Positions 54,845 through 64,000 of a DNA stretch of 64,000 nt are shown here, piece by piece. The notes under the pieces were generated by a model, which saw only the letters and a program-made list of their open reading frames with translations, made no database searches and was not told the origin of the DNA. How positions within the stretch are numbered: position 1 is the stretch's first letter; each line of letters starts with the position of its first letter. Made by a program: the position numbers and the translations under genes. This DNA is from Candidula unifasciata (taxonomy: Eukaryota > Mollusca > Gastropoda > Stylommatophora > Geomitridae): assembly GCA_905116865.2 (NCBI GenBank), contig CAJHNH020008546.1:344501-408500 (forward strand). The letters run 5' to 3'.

Positions 54845-55330
54845 ACTAGACCAAGAAGAAAAGTTTATGGCTAAGCAAGGGAATCAAGGCCAAAATTGTG
54901 AGGGCATACATCTTTTATTTAGCAATTTATGGATGTCAGTCATTAAAAGCAGAAAGTAGGTGTTTTTGAGTTTGAAATGCTATTGAAAGATTCTTAGAAA
55001 GCCATGGACCAAGAAGAAAGAAATACTGACATCCAAAAAGATCTGAACATCAAGGAAGATTGGCTCATTAACAGTATCATGTCTCAGAAACTGAAATACG
55101 TCTGCCATATTAAACACCATAGTAGTTTGGAACGAACAGTAGCGGAGGCCAAAGAGGCCAAAGCACCAGGAAAGAAGCAGGAGCCAGCTAGCATGAAGAT
55201 CGGCACAGGATATAGGAGACTGGGTAGGAAGGTGCACGAGGTAGGAAAACTGGCAAGAGACCTAGTTTTTGTTTATAGGGGAGAGTAACGTTCTGTAAAA
55301 GACCTGCTACATACATGATGATGATGAATT
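54845..55330 (+). pseudogene. LINE ORF2 C-terminal fragment with (ATG)n tail
   Basis: Pieces KSLWLSKGIKAKIVRAYIFY, LAIYGCQSL, then DLNIKEDWLINSIMSQKLKY, HIKHHSSLERTV and ARDLVFVYRGE in shifting frames. The end CTGTAAAAGACCTGCTACAT, then ATGATGATGATGA, parallels the end at 10462-10500 (reverse), so both belong to one family. Confidence 0.75.
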
Positions 55331-55334
55331 TTAA

Positions 55335-55950
55335 ATTCTCTGGGGTTGTATCGGTTTAACATTAAATCTCTCTGTTTGTTTCTGTTTTTCTTCCTTTGCC
55401 ATTGTCTCACTGTTACTCTGTAACCTTCTCATTCTGTCTTACTGTTAGACTATGCAATTAGCTGTTCTTGGTACATCTACTACCAATATATGTGCTTTAT
55501 TTTCTGGACACACAAAAACCATGATCAGCATTGCTAAGATTTTATTCTTGTTTTGTTTTAACATTTACTTTGTATTTAGTTTTACAAGCTCCATGGCAAA
55601 TTAATTAAATTGTTTTCTTTTACTCTCTGAAGATCATGGATTTGGTTTTGAATCCTGTCATTCTATTTGCAAGTGCAGTTATTTTGAAGAATTCTAGGGG
55701 TTATCACTGGAGCTACAGGCTTTCGTGCTTTATACAACACCCTTGGTGTGTAAACACCAACTTCCCACAGAAAGACCAAACTGTATAGAAAAAGCCTAGT
55801 TCACTGAAGCCAATCTTCTCATCTTTAAAACATCATTTATTTATTTGTATTACCACATTGTACACATTTAAGAAAATGATGTAAGTATTTTGGTATAAAT
55901 GACTACTCCGTCTGATAAATCTGTCACAGAACCTGTGAAAATATTATCAT
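55335..55950. other. no recognisable gene
   Basis: T-rich sequence without a recognised element. Confidence 0.4.
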
Positions 55951-55951
55951 C

Positions 55952-56151
55952 GTCCCCATGTGGGATGCAATTTTTAGTTTTTTGGAAGCCCCACTCTGAC
56001 TTTTTCCGGCAGCCCTAAATATAGCTGGGCCTTAAATATCGCCTAACAGTTGAACGGGTTTCCGGGACCTCTCCAGAGGTGATCCTCATCCGCATGGTGG
56101 CACTTTGTATCACGGGTGTTTATCGTTTGTGTTATGTCCTGGTGGGTACAA
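55952..56151 (+). repeat. repeat family B, copy 4
   Basis: CGTCCCCATGTGGGATGCAA, TTCCGGGACCTCTCCAGAGG, GATCCTCATCCGCATGGTGG and TGTTATGTCCTGGTGGGTAC. Confidence 0.85.
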
Positions 56152-56559
56152 CTTACCTACCTATACCTGTGAAAATATTTAAAATTTATCTTAAATATAT
56201 TTTGTTTACATTAATGCATGTTATATGGTTTCAGTGTTTGATCTTTTTTTTTTACTCAATACATATCGTAATGAATAAAGTGTCAGTATTTTTTAAATTT
56301 CCCATTTACAACAATTATTGCTCATTTTTACACCTTTGACATAATTTTCACACAATATTCATCCAATTTGGCATTTAGAGGTTAATCTGCTGCCTTTAAC
56401 AGCTGCCTCCATTTATGTCTGTGATTGGCCTTCTGTTTCCAGTTAATAACGTCTGTATATTATATGTCCATCAACTTTATGGTTAGCCTTGTGACAAAAA
56501 ACAAGATGGGACAAAACTAACAGAACTTTATTTTTAAAACAATTTCTGAAAGTTAGTGC

Positions 56560-56786
56560 TATGACATTGACAGAGATGTGTACATAGAGATCTGAATGGC
56601 CAAAGACCAAAGAAAAAAGTGGAGAGATAATGTCCAGGCAGACCTGTAAACACTTAGCGTCACCAAATGGAAAGAGAGGGTCAGTCTCAGAGATGAATGG
56701 AAGTGAGTGATATCTGCAGCAATGAACCTCAAGGGCTCAGAATGCAGAAGAAGAAGAAGAAGAAGAAGAAGAAGAAGAAGAAGAAG

Positions 56787-56817
<31 letters not shown>

Positions 56818-56820
56818 GTT
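56560..56820 (+). pseudogene. LINE ORF2 C-terminal fragment with (GAA)n tail
   Basis: Reads NGQRPKKKWRDNVQADL, a stop, TLSVTKWKERVSLRDEWK and RRRRRR. The motif P..+W.D.V..DL....+..W.....DR..W fits LINE C-termini. It ends in about 24 GAA units at 56744-56815. Confidence 0.7.
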
Positions 56821-57062
56821 TTGAAGGTATTAGTAGGTATGAGTCACTATTACTGATTTTTAAAAAAACTTACAAAAGTTAGTGTTCGACATACAAAGAC
56901 ACAAGACACCAGTATTTCAAACAAAACAATTAATGATAAATGTTGAATAAAAACTGCCCTGACTTGTACAGGTCATCATCCTTAATTTCCCCTTTCTGCC
57001 ATTAAGCGTTGTGGGGAGGAATAGTTTCTGATCCATTGCTTGATGGGCAGCAAGGGCTATTT

Positions 57063-57480
57063 TCATTCTTTGCCAGGGTAGAAGTCTTTAATGTCGTCAG
57101 TCCATATTCTCCTAGCACGACCTCTTGCTTTCAAATCAGATCTTTTTATGTGTAGTGCCTGCGTTGGTGGTTGTTGTTGCTGCATTGTTACTAGATGACC
57201 AAACCATCTGGTCTTCTGTTTCTTAGTGAATTTAGTGCATGAAGTTGTTCCCACAGTCTGATAATATAATATTTAACTAGTCTCTGGTGTTAAGTTGGCT
57301 GCTATTCTCACGCATGTGCTTTCACAAATGTTAAATTTACGTAAGGTAGCCTTTGATAATGTCCAAATCTGGCCCTGATAGCCCAGTGTTGATATAAATA
57401 TGCTGTTTAAAATGTGTTTCAAGGGGCTTATTCTTATGTTTGGAAATCCCTATAACGGTGTCAATTGGTATATAAATCTC
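57063..57480 (-). pseudogene. LINE reverse transcriptase C-terminal fragment
   Basis: The reverse strand reads NSIFISTLGYQGQIWTLSKA, TLRKFNICESTCVRIAA and, in the 57063-57254 frame, KFTKKQKTRWFGHLVTMQQQ and KARGRARRIWTDDIKDF. It has the usual order: I.....L.YG.E.W......+++...E...LR+I, then RWFGHL.RM, then RGR.R+.W.DDI. Frames differ. Confidence 0.8.
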
Positions 57481-57870
57481 CTAGTCTATTCTCCTGTCCT
57501 CTAAGAATATACCTCCCATATATTAAAATTCTCTATCTTGCTTCAGATAAGTACCATTATGCCCGATATGTAGCGTACTGGGGATTCAACTAACCTGCAT
57601 TAAATTCATTTTAAGTCATGTTTACTACGAGTAGAGGTAAATAATAAAAATTCTATACTCAAGGTTTGTTCTGAAAGAAAAAAAAACATGTCTAAGCTGT
57701 AACATATTTAGTAATCTGGGTAAGTTTAGTTGCATTTTGCTTCGTGAAGTTCTATTTCTCAAGAAGCCTCTGAATGTGTTTATCATAACAGTTGAGAAAC
57801 AATAACTTGTTTATTACACAGAAATGTTTATAAAACTGACATCACATGATCTAATAACGAGGGCTGAAAA
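57481..57870. other. no recognisable gene
   Basis: AT-rich, no element recognised. Confidence 0.35.
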
Positions 57871-57871
57871 A

Positions 57872-58833
57872 TACAAAGTTTGACCATTAGGTAATGAGAC
57901 TAATTCCATAAACATAACACAGCAGTTGAAGGTATAACCTGTATTTGATTTAAAGTAAGCCCATTGTGCATTGATAAGCAAGTGGCATGAACTAACAAAC
58001 ACCGGAACGACCTCTGTAGCTCTTCTGTTGTTATGGCTTTTAAAGTCAATGTTATGACCCTTTGCATCTCATCAGTATCATCAAAGAAGCGTCCTTTCAA
58101 TGGCAACTTTAATTTTGGGAATAGAGAATAGTCTCAGGGAGACAAATCCGGGGGAATAGGGTGGATGGTTGAGAACATGCACTTGTTTTTGGGCAAAAAA
58201 ATTCCTGTGTACAACTATTGCCCTTTGAGCCGGTGCATTGTCATGGAGAAGAAACAAATTGCCAGGTGTTGAATACCAACTGGCAAACAATTTTTTTTCT
58301 TGCCCAAATCTTCCAATAAAATTTTATGAATAGTCTCTGTATTAATACCAAATTTATCTACCTTCATCCTCACAGTCGAACAATGATCTTAATGTATCCG
58401 TTCTCAGAATTTTGCAATGAGTGTCTCATTACAAACAGATATTGGGCCTCCATGTCTAGTTGCATTTGTCATTAGTAATCATTTCCCCAACACTTTTGAA
58501 TCGTGAATACCAGCTGAAAATATGTGCGCGAGATAAACAGTTATCCCTATAAATTGTTTGCATCAATTCAACTGTTGCAATGGCCCTTTTTCTGAGTTTA
58601 AAACAGAATTTAATGTCAGCTTTTGTTGCTCCATTCTGATTACGTAACAATGCTCCTCTGACTAGGTTAACTAAATGGCGGCTTGTTTGTTGTCTGCTTA
58701 TCAGGCGGAGATGAAAAGTTGCCAGATCATAGAAATAGGTTGCCTCTTTGGATTCCATGCTGTGATTCATAGATGGCATTTTTGTCTTAGCCATAATAAA
58801 ATCAGTCTCATTACTTAATTGTCGAACCTTGTA
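57872..58833 (-). mobile_element. mariner element with both inverted termini and TA flanks, inactive transposase
   Basis: Left terminus CAAAGTTTGACCATTAGGTA (57874) and the reverse-complemented right terminus CAAGGTTCGACAATTAAGTA (58831) match along about 30 bases (also AATGAGACT). TA dinucleotides flank the element at 57872-57873 and 58832-58833. The transposase is on the minus strand in three frames: 58456-58794 (helix-turn-helix region KADIKFCFKLRKRAIATVEL and SRAHIFSWYSRFKSVGE), 58081-58290 (LLHDNAPAQRAIVV with one catalytic Asp, and VLNHPPYSPGFVSL) and 57900-58106 (FFDDTDEMQRVITLTLKAIT). The usual SPDLAPCD catalytic site reads SPGFVSLR, so the third acid is lost. Length about 960 bp, shorter than the usual 1.3 kb. 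Confidence 0.9.
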
Positions 58834-58867
58834 TAAAGAATAGTTTACTGAATATGTTGTTGTTGTT

Positions 58868-59136
58868 TGCCTTCACCGGCTGTAAACCCCGACAGAAAGA
58901 CCAGGTTGTTTGTCCATTCCTGGACTTTGGCTTTGTTCCAGGACCTGAGTTGTTGTTTTTTTTTTTTTTGCATTTGCATTCATTTTACAAATCTTGCTTA
59001 TTTGTATACAGACTGTTGGTTTCTTGCCTCTCAGGCAGATGTACTCTGACATTAAAGGAAGTTCCCAATTCGTTAGGGAGGCAGTAGGTCTGTTGTTGTT
59101 TTCTCCACAATGGGACACCGGAACCCACACAAGGGG
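58868..59136 (+). repeat. repeat family C, copy 4
   Basis: CCTTCACCGGCTGTAAACCC, TTTGTCCATTCCTGGACTTT, GACTGTTGGTTTCTTGCCTC, TCAGGCAGATGTACTCTGAC and CCGGAACCCACACAAGGGG. It lies 35 bases right of the mariner terminus and has a T-run near 58955. Confidence 0.85.
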
Positions 59137-59159
59137 TTTACTAAATATGAAAGTCATAT

Positions 59160-59415
59160 CTTTAAACCCAAACGGTATGAACAGAACAATATCTCAAACT
59201 GCATAAATGTCTAGAAAAAACCCACATTATATTAGATATTTTTAAAGAAATATGATATGAAAACTAATAAACAGTTTAAATCCCAGTTATAACCCAAATG
59301 GTATGAACAGGACAATATCCCAAACTGCATAAATGTCTAGAAAAAACCTAAATTATATTATATTTTCAAAAAAATGTATTTTATGAAAACTAATAAACAG
59401 TTTATATCCCAGTTA
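59160..59415. repeat. 125-bp tandem duplication (two copies)
   Basis: AACCCAAACGGTATGAACAG at 59166 and AACCCAAATGGTATGAACAG at 59291 start two colinear units, each ending AACTAATAAACAGTTTA. Confidence 0.9.
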
Positions 59416-59970
59416 TAACCCAGAGAGCTGAACATGATATTTTGGTGAAAACTACTACTACAGCTATACATATGATATCTGACAATCACAAAGAAATGTG
59501 ATGTTTAACATTTTCAGTCCCAGACTGTTATCTTAACTGTTCTCTGAAGCAGGTATTGGTTCAAACTAATTACACGTTGCATCTAAAGTTATTCAAATTA
59601 TAACTCTGATAAACTGAGGAAGTTAAAGTAACAGTTGCAACAGAATAGCTTTCAGTAGAAAACCGATGAAATAACGGAATGTCAAGAAACAGGGGAAAAC
59701 TGAGATAGGATGTTTGACTGGCATCAATACACCATCATCATCATGTAAGAAATGCTAAATATAACACAAAAATTGGCTAGAAAGCTTAACAGAAGAAATA
59801 GAAAATACTCATACATATTTTTTCATGTAAATTGTTTTTTTAAAACAAGAATAGTTATAGTAATAGTTAAAAATATAATCAAATTTATAACATAGAATAA
59901 TTTAAATTTGCATAGGTGTCAAGTTAACAATATTTAATACTCTTTAAGAAGATTACATATTCAACATTGT
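59416..59970. other. no recognisable gene
   Basis: AT-rich, no repeat or coding resemblance. Confidence 0.4.
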
Positions 59971-59971
59971 G

Positions 59972-60118
59972 GTGAGACGCAAGTCTTTGAACATATTTTA
60001 TGCTGTGATGTTTCAAGTCTTTAAACATATTTTATGCTATGATGTTTCAAGTCTTTGAACATATTTTATGCTGTGATGTTTTCAAGTCTTTGAACATATT
60101 TTATGCTGTGATGTTTCT
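59972..60118. repeat. 35-bp tandem repeat (about four copies)
   Basis: CAAGTCTTTGAACATATTTT followed by ATGCTGTGATGTTT repeats at about 35-bp spacing. Confidence 0.92.
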
Positions 60119-60424
60119 CTGCAATTTTTTCGAAAGCTGTAAATGTACTTTATGTTGAAATAAACTGGTATATGATACTTTAAAGTTTATGTTATGTATT
60201 ATTATTTGCTTACAAATTAAAAGATATTCATACTTCCCTCTTGTATGTGTGTGCGTCCGTGCACGTATGTGTGTGTTTTCTCAAAATGAATAATTTGAGT
60301 TATAATGAATTTGGTATTCTTGTTGCTATGTTGTTGTTATCAATCCAGTGGCACCTGCCCTTTCACGCTCAGTCCAAGGTCGTATGTAACATAAGTAAAC
60401 AAAAAGTAAAGGACCATTTTCTAT

Positions 60425-60570
60425 ATAATCAGACATAGTGGGCATATAGGGCTAGACCTGTATTTTAAACGCAAATCGGCACTCGGTAGGTAAAGTGGTG
60501 ATCACGCTGGCAGTTCCCAGGATTTTACCTGGGACCCATTGGGTTGAGTTGCGAGCGAGGTCTTTTTTTT
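60425..60570 (-). mobile_element. SINE family D, copy 7 (head missing)
   Basis: Plus strand: GGGCATATAGGGCTAGACCT, GCAAATCGGCACTCGGTAGG, GATCACGCTGGCAGTTCCCA and TTTACCTGGGACCCATTGGG. Confidence 0.8.
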
Positions 60571-60639
60571 TTTTATTTCAGGCTCTGTCCTGCTCCAATC
60601 CTTACTCCAACACTTGTGTCTGTCTTCAACCCTTTGACT

Positions 60640-61299
60640 TCTTCTTCATCATCTTCTTGCAGTATGGTCACTTCATCATCTTCTTGCAGTATGGTCACTT
60701 CATCGTCTTCTTGCAGTATGGTCACTTTATCATCTTCTTGCAGTATGGTCACTTTATCATCTTCTTGCAGTATGGTCACTTCATCGTCTTCTTGCAGTAT
60801 GGTCACTTCATCGTCTTCTTGCAGTATGGTCACTTCATCGTCTTCTTGCAGTATGGTCACTTCATCGTCTTCTTGCAGTATGATCACTTCATCGTCTTCT
60901 TGCAGTATGATCACTTCATCATCTTCTTGCAGTATGGTCACTTCATCGTCTTCTTGCAGTATGATCACTTCATCGTCTTCTTGCAGTATGATCACTTCAT
61001 CATCTTCTTGCAGTATGGTCACTTCATCGTCTTCTTGCAGTATGGTCACTTCATCGTCTTCTTGCAGTATGATCACTTCATCGTCTTCTTGCAGTATGAT
61101 CACTTCATCGTCTTCTTGCAGTATGGTCACTTCATCATCTTCTTGCAGTATGATCACTTCATCGTCTTCTTGCACTATGATCACTTCATCATCTTCTTGC
61201 AGTATGGTCACTTCATCATCTTCTTGCAATATGGTCACTTCATCATCTTCTTGCAGTATGGTCACTTCATCATCTTCTTGCAGTATGGTCACTTTATCA
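60640..61299. repeat. 27-bp minisatellite abutting a LINE 3' end
   Basis: About 24 copies of ATGGTCACTTCATCATCTTC plus TTGCAGT, with ATGATC and TCATCGTC variants. The unit is 9 codons, so long frames are open on both strands (the reverse peptide repeats DDEVTILQE). The reverse unit GATGATGAAGTGACCATACT resembles the 3' motif GATGATGGTGACATTGCAG just after the LINE coding end at 10462-10495. Confidence 0.97.
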
Positions 61300-61970
61300 T
61301 CAATCAACATGACAGAACGTCGCTCTCTTCGCGGCACCACCAAAAGTATCCCTTTCCCTAGCCATTTTTCGGCCCCATGTGCTTTCAATGCCAATGCATC
61401 TCCAATGTCTTGTATCCATCTTTGCGGTGGTCGACCCCTGCCTTGCCTTCCACAAACTGCACCTTCCATCGCCGTCTTTTCCTAGCCAGCAGGACGTTTG
61501 ATGTGGCCAAAATACTTCAACTTTTGTGACAGGATGCTGTTTATGAGCCAGTTCTCCTTGATGTTCAACTCGTTCAGAATGTCGATGTTTTTCCTCTTCT
61601 TGATTCACGGTATTCTAAGAATTTTTCTATAACATTTCAATTCAAAAATCTAATTTTTTTCTCTCAGTGACTGAGTGAGAGTCCAGGACTCACAACCGTA
61701 AGTTGCCACAGGAGAAATGCATGATCTCAAGATTTTTACTTTAACCAATTTACTCGTGCTTTGCCATAGGTTCTTCATGCTGTTTAATCTCTGCATTGCC
61801 AATGCAAGTCTTCTTCTGACTTCTTTTGAGCAGTCGCCACTGTTGTTCACTAAAGAGCCCAAGTATTCGAAATCTGTTGCATTTTCTATTTCTTCATTTT
61901 CAACTGTGAAACGTGTTTGGTGTACTGAGGACGTTACTTTATGTGCCTTCACTCTGACGAAATTCCACAT
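61300..61970 (-). pseudogene. LINE ORF2 C-terminal fragment
   Basis: The frame at 61650-61970 reads FTVENEEIENATDFEYLGSL, VNNSGDCSKEVRRRLALAMQ, RLNSMKNLWQSTSKLVKVKI and SPVATYGCESWTLTQSL, the LINE thumb region. Around 61300-61608 shifted frames give GRQGRGRPPQRWIQDIGDAL and KMARERDTFGGAAKRATFCH, ending VD and stop codons at 61300. It is the same family as 10462-11195 (shared IENVT/IENAT.FEYL and RATFC ends). Confidence 0.88.
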
Positions 61971-62142
61971 CTCAGAGCAGCCAGTGATCGTCAGCTTTCC
62001 AAAGTAATCCTGTTAACATGTAACCAGTTTGGTGGTTTCCTCCCGTGTGACCGGCCACAAAATTAAAACTGGGTCAGTCTTGACTCCTCAAGGATTCATT
62101 CAACTATTATTTCGTAAGACCCATTTCTAGATGAAAGTTAAG

Positions 62143-62310
62143 TTAGTTGCGTATCCTTTACATGACGTTGCAGAACCAACCTCAGCATTTGTTTGCTGCT
62201 GTGGTTTTTCTAGTCAAATTTAACGTTCAGTAGTTTGCCATTGCTCTCGATACCACTGTCGAAACCAACGCAAGGCGCAAGGTCTGCAACTGGGATTAAA
62301 CACGGCACAC
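62143..62310 (-). mobile_element. SINE family E, copy 2, head merging into a minisatellite
   Basis: Plus strand: AAGTTAGTTGCGTATCCTTT, CAGTAGTTTGCCATTGCT, CGAAACCAACGCAAGGCGCA and CTGGGATTAAACACGGCACA (decayed B box on the reverse strand). Beyond the B box the sequence CACCGGCACTAAGCCACAGA becomes the unit of the array starting at about 62311. Confidence 0.85.
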
Positions 62311-63476
62311 CGGCACTAAGCCACAGACACCGGCACTAAGCCACCAGACACCGGCACTAAGCCACAGACACCGGCACTAAGCCACAGACACCGGCACTAA
62401 GCCACAGACACCGGCACTAAGCCACCAGACACCGGCACTAAGCCACCAGACACCGGCACTAAGCCACCAGACACCGGCACTAAGCCACCAGACACCGGCA
62501 CTAAGCACCAGACACCGGCACTAAGCCACCAGACACCGGCACTAAGCCACAGACACCGGCACTAAGCCACCAGACACCGGCACTAAGCCACCAGACACCG
62601 GCACTAAGCCACCAGACACCGGCACTAAGCCACCAGACACCGGCACTAAGCCACAGACACCGGCACTAAGCCACCACTAAGCCACCGGCACTAAGCCACC
62701 AGACACCGGCACTAAGCCACCAGACACCGGCACTAAGCCACCAGACACCGGCACTAAGCCACCAGACCACCGGCACTAAGCCACCAGACACCGGCACTAA
62801 GCCACCAGACACCGGCACTAAGCCACCAGACACCGGCACTAAGCCACAGACACCAACACTAAGCCACAGACACCAACACTAAGCCACCAGACACCAACAC
62901 TAAGCCACCAGACACCAACACTAAGCCACCAGACACCGGCACTAAGCCACCAGACACCGGCACTAAGCCACCAGACACCGGCACTAAGCCACCAGACACC
63001 GGCACTAAGCCACCAGACACCGGCACTAAGCCACCAGACACCGGCACTAAGCCACAGACACCGGCACTAAGCCACCAGACACCGGCACTAAGCCACCAGA
63101 CACCGGCACTAAGCCACAGACACCGGCACTAAGCCACCAGACACCGGCACTAAGCCACCAGACACCGGCACTAAGCCACCAGACACCGGCACTAAGCCAC
63201 CAGACACCGGCACTAAGCCACCAGACACCGGCACTAAGCCACCAGACACCGGCACTAAGCCACCAGACACCGGCACTAAGCCACCAGACACCGGCACTAA
63301 GCCACAGACACCGGCACTAAGCCACCAGACACCGGCACTAAGCCACAGACACCGGCACTAAGCCACCAGACACCGGCACTAAGCCACCAGACACCGGCAC
63401 TAAGCCACCAGACACCGGCACTAAGCCACCAGACACCGGCACTAAGCCACCAGACACCGGCACTAAGCCACCAGAA
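62311..63476. repeat. 20-22 bp minisatellite derived from a SINE A-box region
   Basis: About 55 copies of CACCGGCACTAAGCCACCAGA, with a shorter ..CCACAGA form and a CACCAACACTAAG variant near 62850-62935. Reverse units read TGGCTTAGTGCCGGTG, close to the A box of family E (TGGCTAAGTCGATGC). It is entered from the SINE at 62143 without a spacer. Reverse frames repeat VPVSGGL and are artefacts. Confidence 0.95.
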
Positions 63477-63554
63477 CTGGATGAAGTGGTGAATATAAAA
63501 AAAGTGAAGCGCAAATTAGGACTTGATTGTTAGCCACGTCACATGACCTTGCCC

Positions 63555-63740
63555 CAAATAAAAAGAAACCAGGATTTGAATTTGGGTGTCCCGAGCTTTC
63601 TTATGCGCTCGACCAGAAAAAGTGATATGTTATGTTATCACAATCGATGTAACAGCACACTGGGTATTCCCTTCTAAATTACCGAGAAACAGCTAGCCAA
63701 GTGGTTAAAAATTTTGGGCTTTTATCGTCGGTACTAATAC
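63555..63740. other. two possible tRNA-like fragments
   Basis: The reverse strand at about 63570-63615 has a B-box-like AAATTCAAATCC below GGTCGAGCGCATAAG. The plus strand at about 63689 has TAGCCAAGTGGTT, a good A-box match without a clear B box. No complete tRNA is recognisable. Confidence 0.35.
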
Positions 63741-64000
63741 TGGTTGTTTCTGTCGGAAGCAAAAATAACATCTTAACCAGCACAGTCCGTGGCGACAGTA
63801 CTATCCACTTTGAACTAAATCGTCAAGTTTATTGGAGACAAACCCCCCCCCCCCCCCCCCCCTTCCTCTTCCCCTCTTCTACTTTATCAAGCGGGGCCAC
63901 GCACCCCATTTATGGTAAATACAGGTAGTAGTGTCCGTTTTCTGTCCAAACTAAGAGCTACCGAAGGAAAAGAGAAACCCATTTATCTTCGAAGTTAACG

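Noticed and set aside
60495..61485. Frames of about 290-313 residues with 9-residue repeats on both strands
   Set aside because: The 27-bp period keeps frames open; the only real coding remnant is the LINE end to its right.
62311..63476. CRISPR-like array (short regular repeats)
   Set aside because: Units are contiguous with no unique spacers, the setting is animal DNA, and the unit derives from a SINE.

Overview
This window looks like animal nuclear DNA, most likely from a mollusc and possibly a gastropod. The signs are spliced exons of a rolling-stone-like membrane protein gene, a very high load of tRNA-derived SINEs, decayed LINEs, mariner, pogo/Tigger, hAT and Penelope fragments, and long microsatellites. 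There is no operon structure and there are no bacterial genes. The species call is inference. One hint is the hAT-type SPIN-like element, a family I recall being reported from a pond snail as well as from vertebrates and insects.

Only one convincing host gene is visible, on the + strand: three exons at 34303-34431, 42601-42801 and 48013-48275 of a multi-pass membrane protein of the rolling stone family. All junctions are phase 1. The exons encode the middle and C-terminal parts of the protein; the N-terminal exons were not found. The last intron ends in an exact 69-bp tandem array of nine copies of the 3' splice site plus the start of the last exon. The unit is 23 codons long, and the five copies just before the canonical exon are open and in frame. 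This is the most unusual structure in the window.

Layout. 1-0.6 kb: a frameshifted THAP-domain pseudogene (-). 1.2-4.6 kb: microsatellites and SINEs. 4.6-8.6 kb: a roughly 1.8-kb direct duplication around a 17-N gap, probably two haplotypes joined in the assembly. 8.8-10 kb: compound microsatellites. 10.4-16.6 kb: LINE fragments, including an RNase H-bearing LINE inserted into a minisatellite. 17.7-19.9 kb: a SINE, a large foldback element, and a LINE whose tail runs into a GAT array. 20.2-21.8 kb: a 53-bp minisatellite split by a SINE. 22.2-25.8 kb: dense SINEs, two SPIN-like hAT copies and a LINE. 25.8-32.3 kb: triplet, polypyrimidine and TGTC arrays. 34.3-48.3 kb: the rolling-stone-like exons, with introns full of transposon remains. 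48.9-60 kb: SINEs, LINE ends, a Tigger transposase split by a SINE, a Penelope GIY-YIG remnant, and a mariner with both inverted termini. 60.6-63.5 kb: a 27-bp array at a LINE 3' end, and a 1.17-kb minisatellite that appears to have grown from the tRNA-like head of a SINE.

Most long open frames in the window (for example in 27.5-31.4 kb, 31.8-32.3 kb and 60.6-61.3 kb) are repeat artefacts and were not called as genes. Repeat-family boundaries were set by eye from copy-to-copy comparison and are approximate to about 10-20 bases unless a target-site duplication is given.
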